Shown here: positions 45,583 to 58,251 of the stretch, piece by piece
Layout: each line of letters begins with the position of its first letter
How positions within the stretch are numbered: the first letter of the stretch is position 1
DNA from: Acidihalobacter prosperus
Lineage (GTDB): Bacteria; Pseudomonadota; Gammaproteobacteria; DSM-5130; Acidihalobacteraceae
Direction: 5' to 3'
DNA: 64,000 bases
Assembly (NCBI RefSeq): GCF_000754095.2
Contig: NZ_JQSG02000001.1
Coordinates: 419,140 to 483,139, forward strand
Position numbers and translations under genes: made by a program
Notes under the pieces: model-generated
Seen by the model: only the letters and a program-made list of their open reading frames with translations
Database searches by the model: none
Told to the model about the DNA's origin: nothing

Positions 45583-46006
45583 GCCGTCCCGGCAGCTGGC
45601 GGGTTTTTTCGTATTGCTGCACGTCACTGCGGCCGCGGTATTGCCGTATCTGAGCTTGCCGGCCTGGAGCCTCGTGTTTCTTGGTTTGCTGCTGGCCTGG
45701 AGTCTTTACCGCAATCTGCGTCTCTATGTGCTGCTCAACAGCAGCCGCAGCGTGCTGCGGCTGGTCTGGGAGGTCTCGGGCAGCTGGCGCGTGTGGGATG
45801 GGCTGGGGCAGGAACACCGGGCACAGCTCGCACCGGATTGCTATGTGCATGCACGCATCATCGTGCTCAGCCTGCGCATGATGGACGGCGACGGCCGTCG
45901 GGCAGTGGTGCTGTTGCAGGATTCACTCGAAACCGATGCCCTGAGGCGCCTGCGCGCGCGCCTGCGCGCCGAGCATTTCGGGCGAAATGACGAGCATGAC
46001 AACTGA
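45539..46006 (+). CDS. ygfX: YgfX-like membrane protein
   Basis: Protein of 155 aa. Two hydrophobic segments near 20-60 (GFFVLLHVTAAAVLPYLSLPAWSLVFLGLLLAW) precede a cytosolic part with GSWRVWDGLGQ and a basic C-terminal tail. The layout and position after sdhE fit YgfX (CptA), reported in E. coli to pair with SdhE and affect cell-shape proteins. It overlaps sdhE by 44 bp. Confidence 0.8.
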   Translation: MSSPRSVEPLYLQPKPSRQLAGFFVLLHVTAAAVLPYLSLPAWSLVFLGLLLAWSLYRNLRLYVLLNSSRSVLRLVWEVSGSWRVWDGLGQEHRAQLAPDCYVHARIIVLSLRMMDGDGRRAVVLLQDSLETDALRRLRARLRAEHFGRNDEHDN

Positions 46007-46430
46007 ATTTTCTCTCAAACGCATGGATTTGGCCGAAACGCAGGGAACACTCGACGCCCTGCTTAGCGACGACCCCGAACACCATTACAGCGAGGATGAG
46101 CTCGACGCCATCGAGGCGATCGATCCTGAACTCGCGTTGCGTATCGACAGGGTGCAGACCCAGGCTGCGCGTGCGCTGGCCGAAGGCCGTCCCGCAACCG
46201 GGCCGATCGATCTGGATGCGGTACGCGCGGCCATCGAGGAGGCACGCGCCATTCTCCTTCAGGATGGCGGCGATATCGAATTCGTGGCGCTGGAGGAGCG
46301 CACGGTGCGGGTGCGGCTCAAGGGTGCCTGCGTGGGCTGCCCGCGCGCGACACTCGATCTGCGCAACGTGGTCGAGCGGCTGGTGCGCAGCCGCGTGCCT
46401 GGCGTGGCCAAGGTCGCCAATCAGTTCTGA
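45987..46430 (+). CDS. NifU C-terminal-domain protein
   Basis: Protein of 147 aa. The C-terminal half (about 72-145) is a NifU/Nfu domain with LKGACVGCPRATLDLRNVVERLV, where the C-x2-C binds a [4Fe-4S] cluster for delivery to targets. The N-terminal 70 residues are acidic and carry no recognised domain (DDPEHHYSEDELDAIEAIDPELALRIDRVQ). It overlaps ygfX by 20 bp. A role in maturing SdhB or nearby Fe-S enzymes is plausible by position. Confidence 0.85.
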   Translation: MTSMTTEFSLKRMDLAETQGTLDALLSDDPEHHYSEDELDAIEAIDPELALRIDRVQTQAARALAEGRPATGPIDLDAVRAAIEEARAILLQDGGDIEFVALEERTVRVRLKGACVGCPRATLDLRNVVERLVRSRVPGVAKVANQF

Positions 46431-46459
46431 CGCCCCCGGCATTCGCGGGCAATGCTTGC

Positions 46460-48127
<1,668 letters not shown>

Positions 48128-48170
48128 TTAGCAAATCCGTGCGCGATTGTCCCTGTGCTATTCTCGCCCC

Positions 48171-48671
48171 ATGTTCATTCAGCACCGATATCCAGGACAT
48201 CTGTTCAGCGCGCCGCGCAGCTTCGCGTCGCTGATGGAGCTCTACGAGCAGAATTACATTGCGCTCAGACGGCTGTGTCCGCGTCTGCCGGCTCAAGGCG
48301 AACACTGGGTGTCTGCTCCGCAAGGGGCGCCCCGGCTGTATCTAAGCCTGATCGAGCACACCCGTTACACCAGCAGCCTCGAACTCACGCACCGCTTCGA
48401 CGCACCGCCGGACGACATACTGGCGCCTTCGCTATCCGTACGGATCTATCATGACGCCCGCCAGGCCGAAGTATTGATGCGGCATGGCGCGAACCCTGCC
48501 GGCAGCCGCCACCCGGCCTTCGGTTCACCGGATGGAACCGGAGAGCTGCGCGCCCGCTGGTCGGCGAATCGATTCCTCAACCGCTGGCTGCACTACTGTC
48601 TGGGGCAGGGCCATACCTTCTCTGGCGGGCGCGCAGCCCGTGCCGGCTCCCTGGTGCCCACAGCCGAGTAG
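48171..48671 (+). CDS. DUF1249 (YqiB-like) protein
   Basis: Protein of 166 aa from ATG 48171. SLMELYEQNYIALRRLCP and the later LSVRIYHDARQAEVL are the DUF1249/YqiB signature. Function unknown. It is encoded alone, between pgm (divergent) and iscR. Confidence 0.88.
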   Translation: MFIQHRYPGHLFSAPRSFASLMELYEQNYIALRRLCPRLPAQGEHWVSAPQGAPRLYLSLIEHTRYTSSLELTHRFDAPPDDILAPSLSVRIYHDARQAEVLMRHGANPAGSRHPAFGSPDGTGELRARWSANRFLNRWLHYCLGQGHTFSGGRAARAGSLVPTAE

Positions 48672-48698
48672 CGCATGGGCGGATCACCCTGTCAATTG

Positions 48699-48727
48699 TT
48701 GACTGATGTGGTCGGTTAACCTAGAGT
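48699..48727 (+). promoter_or_regulatory. iscR: iscR promoter
   Basis: TTGACT (48699-48704) and TAGAGT (48722-48727) are spaced by 17 bp. The spacer and -10 region (GGTCGGTTAACC TAGAGT) has partial dyad character, and IscR represses its own promoter in related bacteria. No perfect IscR box is visible to me. Confidence 0.55.
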
Positions 48728-48792
48728 AACCAACCAGCACACTCGGGATTTATCCCGGGCGTCCAGTCACAATCAGACAAAGGCGATCGACC

Positions 48793-49272
48793 ATGAAACT
48801 GTCAACGAAAGGCCGCTACGCGGTCACCGCGATGATGGATCTCGCCATCCATGACAAGGTTGGCCCCGTCACTCTGGCGGATATTTCCGTATGCCAGGGC
48901 ATTTCCCTTTCCTACCTCGAACAGCTGTTCGCCAAACTGCGCAAGGAGCATCTGGTCGAGGGTGTGCGCGGTCCGGGCGGCGGCTATCGGCTGGCGCGAC
49001 CGGCCGATCAGATTACGGTCGCGCAGATCATTTCGGCGGTGGACGAATCCGTCGATGTTACCCGCTGTAACGGGCAGAGCGATTGCCAGGACGGCGAGCG
49101 CTGCCTGACCCATCAGCTGTGGGACGATCTGAGCCAACGCCTTTACAGCTTCCTGGACGGCATCACCCTGGCCCAGTTCGCCAACCGTCCCGACGTGCAG
49201 GCCATCGCTGAACGTCAGGACAAGGCCGGCCGTCGCCAGTTCATGACGTATCGCCGTACTGCCGCCGCCTGA
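48793..49272 (+). CDS. iscR: Fe-S cluster regulator IscR
   Basis: Protein of 159 aa, Rrf2 family. [18 protein letters not shown] begins the winged helix, and the cluster-binding Cys lie in [22 protein letters not shown] (three Cys, C-x5-C-x5-C). With a [2Fe-2S] cluster it represses the isc genes; without it, it acts on other sites. Its stop codon overlaps the start region of iscS. Confidence 0.97.
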   Translation: MKLSTKGRYAVTAMMDLAIHDKVGPVTLADISVCQGISLSYLEQLFAKLRKEHLVEGVRGPGGGYRLARPADQITVAQIISAVDESVDVTRCNGQSDCQDGERCLTHQLWDDLSQRLYSFLDGITLAQFANRPDVQAIAERQDKAGRRQFMTYRRTAAA

Positions 49273-49286
49273 TGCGGAGCATCGCG

Positions 49287-50510
49287 ATGGACGAAGTGAA
49301 GACGCCGATATATTTGGACTATGCGGCGACGACGCCGGTGGACGGTCGAGTGGCGGACGTGATGTGCGGTTATCTGACGCGAGAGGGCGTGTACGGTAAT
49401 CCGGCGTCGCGCAGCCACTGTTTTGGCTGGTCGGCGGAGGAAGCGGTGGAGCGCGCGCGCGCCGAGGTGGCGGGGCTGATCAATGCCGATCCCAAGGAGA
49501 TCGTGTGGACCAGCGGCGCGACCGAGTCGGACAATCTTGCGATCAAGGGCGTGATGCATTTCTACGCGCGCAAGGGCCGGCACATGGTGACCAGCAAGAC
49601 CGAGCACAAGGCGGTGCTGGACACCTGCCGGCAGCTTGAGCGCGAGGGCTGCGAGGTGACCTATCTCGATCCGGAGCCGAACGGCCTGATCGATCTGGGC
49701 AAGCTTGAGGCGGCGCTGCGCGAGGACACCGTGCTGGTGTCGCTGATGCACGTCAACAACGAGATCGGCGTGATTCAGGACCTTGAAGCCGTGAGCGCGC
49801 TGACCCGTGCGCGGGGCATCCTGCTGCATGTGGATGCCGCGCAGTCCGCCGGCAAGGTGCCGCTGGACGTGCAGGCCCTGGACATCGACCTGGCCAGTCT
49901 CTCGGGGCACAAGATGTACGGCCCCAAGGGCATTGGTGCGCTGTACGTGCGGCGCAAGCCGCGGGTGCGCCTGGAGGCGCAGATGCATGGCGGCGGGCAC
50001 GAGCGCGGCATGCGCTCGGGCACCCTGGCGACGCACCAGATCGTCGGCATGGGCGAGGCGGCGCGGCTGGCGCGCGAGGAGATGGGTGCCGACCTCGAGC
50101 GCATCCGCGGCCTGCGCGACCGGCTGTGGGCCGGGGTCAACGACCTCGAGGCCGTTTACCTCAACGGCGACCTGGCGCACGGCTACCCCGGCATTCTCAA
50201 CGTCAGTTTTGCCTACGTCGAAGGCGAGAGCCTGCTGATGGCGCTCAAGGACCTGGCGGTCTCCTCCGGCTCGGCGTGCACCTCGGCGAGTCTTGAGCCG
50301 AGCTACGTGCTGCGCGCGCTGGGCCGGGACGACGAACTGGCGCACAGTTCCATCCGTTTCTCGATCGGGCGTTACACCACGGCTGCGGAGATCGACCACG
50401 CGATTGCCGAAGTGCGCCAGGCGGTGGGCAAGCTGCGCGAGCTTTCGCCGTTGTGGGAGATGTACCAGGACGGCGTGGATCTCAAGAGCATTCAATGGGC
50501 CGCCCACTGA
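49287..50510 (+). CDS. iscS: Cysteine desulfurase IscS
   Basis: Protein of 407 aa. I take ATG 49287, preceded by GGAG seven bases upstream; ATG 49272 would add five residues. [13 protein letters not shown] starts the fold, [18 protein letters not shown] carries the PLP Lys and [17 protein letters not shown] the persulfide Cys. It removes sulfur from cysteine for Fe-S clusters and tRNA thiolation. iscU follows. Confidence 0.97.
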   Translation: MDEVKTPIYLDYAATTPVDGRVADVMCGYLTREGVYGNPASRSHCFGWSAEEAVERARAEVAGLINADPKEIVWTSGATESDNLAIKGVMHFYARKGRHMVTSKTEHKAVLDTCRQLEREGCEVTYLDPEPNGLIDLGKLEAALREDTVLVSLMHVNNEIGVIQDLEAVSALTRARGILLHVDAAQSAGKVPLDVQALDIDLASLSGHKMYGPKGIGALYVRRKPRVRLEAQMHGGGHERGMRSGTLATHQIVGMGEAARLAREEMGADLERIRGLRDRLWAGVNDLEAVYLNGDLAHGYPGILNVSFAYVEGESLLMALKDLAVSSGSACTSASLEPSYVLRALGRDDELAHSSIRFSIGRYTTAAEIDHAIAEVRQAVGKLRELSPLWEMYQDGVDLKSIQWAAH

Positions 50511-50544
50511 GGGCGGACGGACACGGGACACGGAGGACGCAAAG

Positions 50545-50952
50545 ATGGCATACAGCGACAAGGTAATCGATCACTACGAGAACCCGCGCAACGTGGGCAC
50601 CCTGGACAAGGGCGACGCGAGCGTGGGCACGGGCATGGTAGGCGCGCCGGCGTGCGGCGACGTGATGAAGCTGCAGATCAAGGTCAACGCCGCGGGCGTG
50701 ATCGAAGACGCCAAGTTCAAGACCTACGGCTGCGGTTCGGCGATCGCCAGCTCGAGCCTTCTGACCGAATGGGTCAAGGGCAAGACGCTGGCGGAGGCGG
50801 GCGAGATCAAGAACACGCAGATAGCCGAGGAACTGGCGCTGCCACCGGTGAAGATCCATTGCTCGGTGCTGGCGGAGGACGCCATCAAGGCCGCCATCGC
50901 CGACTACCAGGGCAAACAAAACGACAATAACCAGAACGCTCAGTCCGCTTGA
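50545..50952 (+). CDS. iscU: Fe-S scaffold protein IscU
   Basis: Protein of 135 aa. Cluster-binding Cys are in GAPACGDVMKLQI, KTYGCGSAIASSS and PVKIHCSVLAEDA, with the HscA-binding LPPVK intact. The C-terminal tail KQNDNNQNAQSA is longer than usual. The operon ends here: iscA, hscB, hscA and fdx do not follow, and the next gene is convergent. Confidence 0.97.
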   Translation: MAYSDKVIDHYENPRNVGTLDKGDASVGTGMVGAPACGDVMKLQIKVNAAGVIEDAKFKTYGCGSAIASSSLLTEWVKGKTLAEAGEIKNTQIAEELALPPVKIHCSVLAEDAIKAAIADYQGKQNDNNQNAQSA

Positions 50953-53034
50953 TCAACCTTTCTTTTCCATGCGCACTCTGACCGGTTCGCCGGTCCTTTG
51001 GCCCGCCTTCGCGGGCCTTTTCGTATCCAGGTCCGCCAGCGCTCCGGCGACCGCCTGCCGCAAACGCGCCAAGCGCCGGGAACGTGACTGCTCGCCGGGA
51101 CCCGCCGCGGCAAAACGCGCTTCCAGGTAGGACGTCGCAACCTGGCCGGCGCTGGCCGCCAGGGCCGGCCAATCGCGAGCGAGCCTCAGGGCAAAGGCCT
51201 GCACACCCTCCTGCCTGGCCGGACTCAGACCGTGACGGCGGAGGCGGCGCAGATAGCGTTGATAGAGTCGCTGCTCGGGAGTGGGCGGCGGCGGCCGGTG
51301 GCGCCAGTAGGTCCAGGCAAAGCCGATCGCGGCGAGCAAGGCGAATCCGGCGGCGAGATAGCCGGCAAGCGCGCCCCAGTCCGAGCGTAGCCCGAGGCGA
51401 TGGAGCAGCGCACGCTGTTCGGCCGGGCCGAAGGCGATGACCCAGGTGTCCCACAGATATCCGGCGGTATCCCAGCCCGAGCGCAGGGAGTCGCCCCAGT
51501 GCGCAAGCCAGCCGCGCTGTTCGCTGCGCAGGCCCAGTCCGCCCTCTGCCGTGGCGCCGGTGCCCGCTTCGACGCGGGAGGCGGCCACGGCAGCCGTCGG
51601 ATCGACGCGTGTCCAGCCACGGCCATGCAGCCAAACCTCGACCCAGGCATGCGCATCCGCATCGCGCACGGTGAAGTAGTGCAGCGCGGCATTCCAGCGG
51701 CCACCCATATAACCGACGACCACTCTCGCCGGGATATTGGCGGCGCGCATGAGTACGGCAAACGCGCTGGCGTAGTCCTCGCAAAATCCCTGACGCGTAT
51801 CGAACAGGAAGCGATCGGTGATGTCGCCGTTCAGTCGTGGCGGATTGAGCGTGTAGTAAAAGGGTTGGTCATGAAAATAGCGCAATGCGCGGGCAATAAC
51901 GGCTCGTGGCGCCGGATCCGCCGCCTTCCAGCGCCTCGCCAGCGCATAAGCGCGCGGCGCGGCGTTTGTCGGCAGACGGAGATAGGCGGCCAGCGCTGCG
52001 GGTGGGAGTCGCGCGCCCAGGCGCGCGGCGGTAGGCGCTGCGTGCAGGCGGAAACTGCGCACGTTGTTCTCTATGCGGTTTGCCCGCAACGTATGCCCCG
52101 CGATCAGTCGTGTCCCGGGTGGGGCGGCGACCGGCCAGCCGAGCACGGGGACGGCGCGGTGATCGGAGGCCTGTAGCAGCAGCGTATAGGTGATCGGCCG
52201 GCCGGAAGCCCGCAGGCGCCCGGCCGGCGGGGCTGGCGGGCCGGGGTGCCAGCTGCGTCCGTTGAAGCGGTCGAGGACGTAGGCGCGCCAGTAACGGGCC
52301 TGCGGTGGTGGCGGAGACTCTGGAAAATGCGCGCGGAACGCGATCGCCTGCGAGCGCACGAGTTGAGAAATCGCCCCCGGCGACATGTGGTCGCTGAGGC
52401 CAGTGACGGCCTTGCCACGGTCCGGCAGCCGCCCCCAAAGCGGGCCATCGATGCGCGGAAAGAGCACGAACAACATCAGCATCAGGGGGATGGCGGCCGC
52501 GATGCGACCACCGGAGACGGCCAGCAACCGATGCGTCGATAGCATGCTGCGCCGGCTCTGGATTTGCTGCAGCACTGCCGTGAGCCATACCAGATTGGCC
52601 AGTCCGAACAGGGTACGGAGGATTCCCTGACCGAACAGAAACAGGCTCGCGGTGAGCAGATAGGCACTCAGGGCGACGACCATCAGGTCGCGGGTATTGC
52701 GGGTTTCGAAACATTTGACCGCGACGATGAGCAAAAGCAGCGAAACACCGGCTGCCGCGCCGTTGAGTGTATGAAACCACAGCCAGACGCCGAGCATGGC
52801 GGCCAGTCCTAGCATTGCGAGCAAAAAACCCGGGAGACGAGGCCAGCCACGATACAGGCTGAGGGCGCCAAAACCGAATGCTGCGATGGCAACCGCAGAT
52901 GCCCAGGCCGGCAATGCGCCGAAGAGCATGGCCGCGATGGCGGCGAGACTCGCCAACAGCGCGTACAGCGCGCTATGCATCGTTGCGGGCAGATCGTTCT
53001 GCCGGCGCCCCCGGTTGACGTGACGGTGCTTCAC
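50953..53034 (-). CDS. TgpA-type transglutaminase membrane protein
   Basis: Protein of up to 693 aa. I take GTG 53034, which overlaps the DUF58 stop by 4 bp; ATG 52980 is the alternative. About six hydrophobic segments at the N-terminus (DUF3488) precede a periplasmic transglutaminase core with the Cys, His and Asp regions TRQGFCEDYASAFAVLMRAANIPARVVVGYMGG and DADAHAWVEVW, then one more segment and a C-terminal DUF4129-like region. TgpA in Pseudomonas is essential but its substrate is unknown. It belongs with the MoxR and DUF58 genes upstream. Confidence 0.92.
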   Translation of the reverse strand: MKHRHVNRGRRQNDLPATMHSALYALLASLAAIAAMLFGALPAWASAVAIAAFGFGALSLYRGWPRLPGFLLAMLGLAAMLGVWLWFHTLNGAAAGVSLLLLIVAVKCFETRNTRDLMVVALSAYLLTASLFLFGQGILRTLFGLANLVWLTAVLQQIQSRRSMLSTHRLLAVSGGRIAAAIPLMLMLFVLFPRIDGPLWGRLPDRGKAVTGLSDHMSPGAISQLVRSQAIAFRAHFPESPPPPQARYWRAYVLDRFNGRSWHPGPPAPPAGRLRASGRPITYTLLLQASDHRAVPVLGWPVAAPPGTRLIAGHTLRANRIENNVRSFRLHAAPTAARLGARLPPAALAAYLRLPTNAAPRAYALARRWKAADPAPRAVIARALRYFHDQPFYYTLNPPRLNGDITDRFLFDTRQGFCEDYASAFAVLMRAANIPARVVVGYMGGRWNAALHYFTVRDADAHAWVEVWLHGRGWTRVDPTAAVAASRVEAGTGATAEGGLGLRSEQRGWLAHWGDSLRSGWDTAGYLWDTWVIAFGPAEQRALLHRLGLRSDWGALAGYLAAGFALLAAIGFAWTYWRHRPPPPTPEQRLYQRYLRRLRRHGLSPARQEGVQAFALRLARDWPALAASAGQVATSYLEARFAAAGPGEQSRSRRLARLRQAVAGALADLDTKRPAKAGQRTGEPVRVRMEKKG
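51000..51021 (+). terminator. Terminator of the isc transcript
   Basis: GGCCCGC (51000-51006) pairs with GCGGGCC (51011-51017) around CTTC, followed by TTTT. It lies inside the 3' end of the convergent transglutaminase gene. A second hairpin, GACCGG/CCGGTC, lies just upstream. Confidence 0.7.
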
Positions 53035-54038
53035 GTGCCGGTCTCGTATAGGGCCAGCATTTCCAGACACTGGCGACGATGATGGGTACCGGTGTTCGGC
53101 GGTATTTCGCTGCCGGGCAGGGCGAGACCGTATGGCGCGCCGTTTGCGTCGGCATCGAGCACCCAGCGGCACAGGACCGACAAGCGCGTTTCCGTGTCGA
53201 GCAGCGGCGTGTCTTCCCAGCGTAACCAGCGGACGTGCATGCCGGTTTCACTTTCGAACTGCTTGCTGAGCAGGGATTCGCTACGTGCCGTGGCGCGCCA
53301 GGCAATGCTGTGCGGCGGGTCGCCGTGTCGATACGGGCGCAGACCGGCAAACACATCGTCATCCTCGCCGAATCTGGCGCGAGCACCCTGGGCTGACGCG
53401 CCGGTGCCGATCGGGCGATATAGATCGCGGGGCGCTGGAGCCGGCGCGACCAGCAGCGGCTGGGGGAATCGCAGCAGGCTCCAGGCACGAAAGAGTCCGA
53501 GCGGATAGCGCGTGCTGATGCGGATTTCAGGGATCTGCCTGCGTCCACGTCGCATCGGTGGCAAGTCGATCCGCAGCGCCGTCGTGGCAAGGATGTCACA
53601 GTCATGCGGCGTGTGCTTATCTTCAGCGAGCTGACAAACGATGGCCGGGCGAGGTCGTGCGTCTGGGATACCCAGGCGCAACACGAGCTGCGATGGCAGG
53701 CCGCCCAGCGGCGTCGCAGGCGGTTCGGCCTCGATGCGGAGCCCGAGGAGGTTGCGGTGGGTTTGCCAGATCGCATTGATTGCGATACCCGCGAGCAGGA
53801 AAGTGGCGGCGAAGATCATGCTGTTGTTGTAGTTGAGCGCGAACAGCAACATCACGGCCAGCATGGCGCCATAGCCAAGACCCGCGCCCGTCGGCAGTAT
53901 GAATAGACGGCGGCGCTCCAGCGTGACGGCTTGGCCGGTAATCCGCAGCCGGCGCTGCGCCCACCGCGCCACGATGCCGACATGCGATGCGGGACGGGCG
54001 ACCCTGCTCAGGGTAAGGAAACCTGATCCAGCAGCCAT
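53031..54038 (-). CDS. DUF58 protein
   Basis: Protein of 335 aa from ATG 54038. Two hydrophobic segments (about 50-90: LGYGAMLAVMLLFALNYNNSMIFAATFLLAG) are followed by the DUF58 region with FAGLRPYRHGDPPHSIAWRATARS. Such proteins partner MoxR ATPases and are linked to metal insertion, cell-envelope or stress functions. It overlaps moxR by 31 bp and tgpA by 4 bp. Confidence 0.9.
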   Translation of the reverse strand: MAAGSGFLTLSRVARPASHVGIVARWAQRRLRITGQAVTLERRRLFILPTGAGLGYGAMLAVMLLFALNYNNSMIFAATFLLAGIAINAIWQTHRNLLGLRIEAEPPATPLGGLPSQLVLRLGIPDARPRPAIVCQLAEDKHTPHDCDILATTALRIDLPPMRRGRRQIPEIRISTRYPLGLFRAWSLLRFPQPLLVAPAPAPRDLYRPIGTGASAQGARARFGEDDDVFAGLRPYRHGDPPHSIAWRATARSESLLSKQFESETGMHVRWLRWEDTPLLDTETRLSVLCRWVLDADANGAPYGLALPGSEIPPNTGTHHRRQCLEMLALYETGT

Positions 54039-54940
54039 CCCGACAAGGATTCCGCACTTTGCAGGTCGCCGCCCGGGGTCCCGAGGCGGTGTCCCGCCAC
54101 GGCGCCGAAGACCGCCTGAACATCTTCCGGAACGACGTAATCGCGCCCTCTGATCGCGGCGAAGGCGCGACTCGCGCGTACCAGGGCCAAGCCCGCGCGC
54201 GGCGATAGGCCCGGCTGAACCTGTTCGGAATGCCGCGAGACATGCAGCAGCGCCTGAATGTAATCGAGCAGTGGAGCGGAAAGATGCACGCTTTCTACCT
54301 GCGCTTGCAGGGCGGTCAGTTCGGGCGGCGTGAGCAGGGGTTGCAGCGTTTCGAGCGTGTGCCTGCGGTCCTCCCCGGAGAGCAGCGTGCGTTCGGCGTC
54401 GGCGTCGGGATAACCGAGGCTCAAGCGCATAAGGAAGCGATCGAGCTGCGATTCGGGCAGGGCGAAGGTACCCAGTTGCTGCAAGGGATTCTGCGTGGCG
54501 ACGACGAAAAACGGTTGGGGGAGGGGTCTGGCTTCGCCATCGAGCGTGACTTGGCGTTCCTCCATCGCCTCGAGCAGGGCACTTTGCGCCTTGGGTGTGG
54601 CGCGGTTGATTTCGTCGGCAAGCAGCAACTGCGTGAATACGGGACCAGGATGAAAGCGGAATTCGCCTTGTTCGCGGTCGTAAATCGAGAGACCCAGGAT
54701 GTCCGCCGGCAACAGATCGCTGGTGAACTGCACGCGCTGGAAGCGCAGACCGAGCGTGACGGCGAGCGCGTGAGCCAGGGTGGTTTTGCCCATGCCGGGC
54801 AGGTCTTCGATCAACAGGTGCCCGCGTGCGAGCAGGCACGTAAGCGCGAGTTCGATAATCGAAGACTTGCCGAGAATAACCTCTGAAACAAGGTTAATTG
54901 TATCCGACAGCTTATTGTTTATATTTATAATTGATGCCAT
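54008..54940 (-). CDS. MoxR-family AAA+ ATPase
   Basis: Protein of 310 aa. Walker A is EDLPGMGKTTLA, Walker B LLADEINRATPKAQSALLEAMEE, with sensor 1 FFVVATQNPLQQLGTF and the arginine finger region PESQLDRF. MoxR proteins act as chaperones activating partner proteins, typically with VWA or DUF58 partners. First gene of the three-gene set; an AT-rich start region (NININNK) is unlike the rest. Confidence 0.95.
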   Translation of the reverse strand: MASIININNKLSDTINLVSEVILGKSSIIELALTCLLARGHLLIEDLPGMGKTTLAHALAVTLGLRFQRVQFTSDLLPADILGLSIYDREQGEFRFHPGPVFTQLLLADEINRATPKAQSALLEAMEERQVTLDGEARPLPQPFFVVATQNPLQQLGTFALPESQLDRFLMRLSLGYPDADAERTLLSGEDRRHTLETLQPLLTPPELTALQAQVESVHLSAPLLDYIQALLHVSRHSEQVQPGLSPRAGLALVRASRAFAAIRGRDYVVPEDVQAVFGAVAGHRLGTPGGDLQSAESLSGWLLDQVSLP

Positions 54941-55041
54941 TTAGCCTGTTCTCGGGGAACCATGCCAACAGGATAGGCGATTCGCATTGTCAACGCGAGC
55001 GCCTTGGTCCGGGCCGCAATCTGCGCCTGGATCGATGGGAT

Positions 55042-55593
55042 TCAGGGTTTTGCCGACGGTGCCAACGCACTGCGGGCTAGTGCGAAATCGCCCGGGATCA
55101 TGCGCTGGTATTTTGCCGCCTGTTTTTCCACGCCCTCGATCGCGATCAGTTCGTCGTGGGTGACTCGCCCGCTCCCCGCCATCTTGATCCACACCTGTGC
55201 GGCGGCTGCCAGCATCGTGTAGCGGGCGCGCGTATCCTCCAGTGCCTTCCAGGCAGCCTGGCGGGCGTGCGTGTTGTGTAGCTTGGGGATCGGGATCGCC
55301 GCCAGGGTTGCGCCGACCTGGTTGATGGTGTCGTAGGTCTGGTTGGCTGCCTGCGACAGCGCGCCAAAATCCTTCTTCTGGCTGAGCACGACGGTCTGGC
55401 GCTTGAACTCGCTCCAGGCCTGCTCGGCGGGCTGCGCGGTTTCGTTGACATGTTTTTCGAATACGGCAAGCGCGGTACGACTCTGCTGCATCGTGTCGGT
55501 CTTGCTCGGAAACAGGGTGACCAGTGCGAGTGCCGCCAGGGCGGCGACCACCATGATCGGCATGATGTAGCGGCGGATCGATATCGAGCTCAT
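55042..55593 (-). CDS. Uncharacterised signal-anchored helical protein
   Basis: Protein of 183 aa from ATG 55593. A hydrophobic segment (YIMPIMVVAALAALALVTLF) anchors a helical periplasmic part (about 35-175) of polar, Gln/Ala-rich composition resembling the ligand domains of four-helix sensors or cytochrome-like bundles, without Cys or heme motif. I do not recognise it. It follows roxA by 43 bp on the same strand. Confidence 0.65.
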   Translation of the reverse strand: MSSISIRRYIMPIMVVAALAALALVTLFPSKTDTMQQSRTALAVFEKHVNETAQPAEQAWSEFKRQTVVLSQKKDFGALSQAANQTYDTINQVGATLAAIPIPKLHNTHARQAAWKALEDTRARYTMLAAAAQVWIKMAGSGRVTHDELIAIEGVEKQAAKYQRMIPGDFALARSALAPSAKP

Positions 55594-55636
55594 TGTCTGG
55601 ATTCCCTGATTCTGTGATTTCGGCATGCGCTGCACG

Positions 55637-58200
<2,564 letters not shown>

Positions 58201-58251
58201 TTATAATACCCCAAGCCCGCCAGACCGACCCCAGCTAGCAGGGAGCAATGC

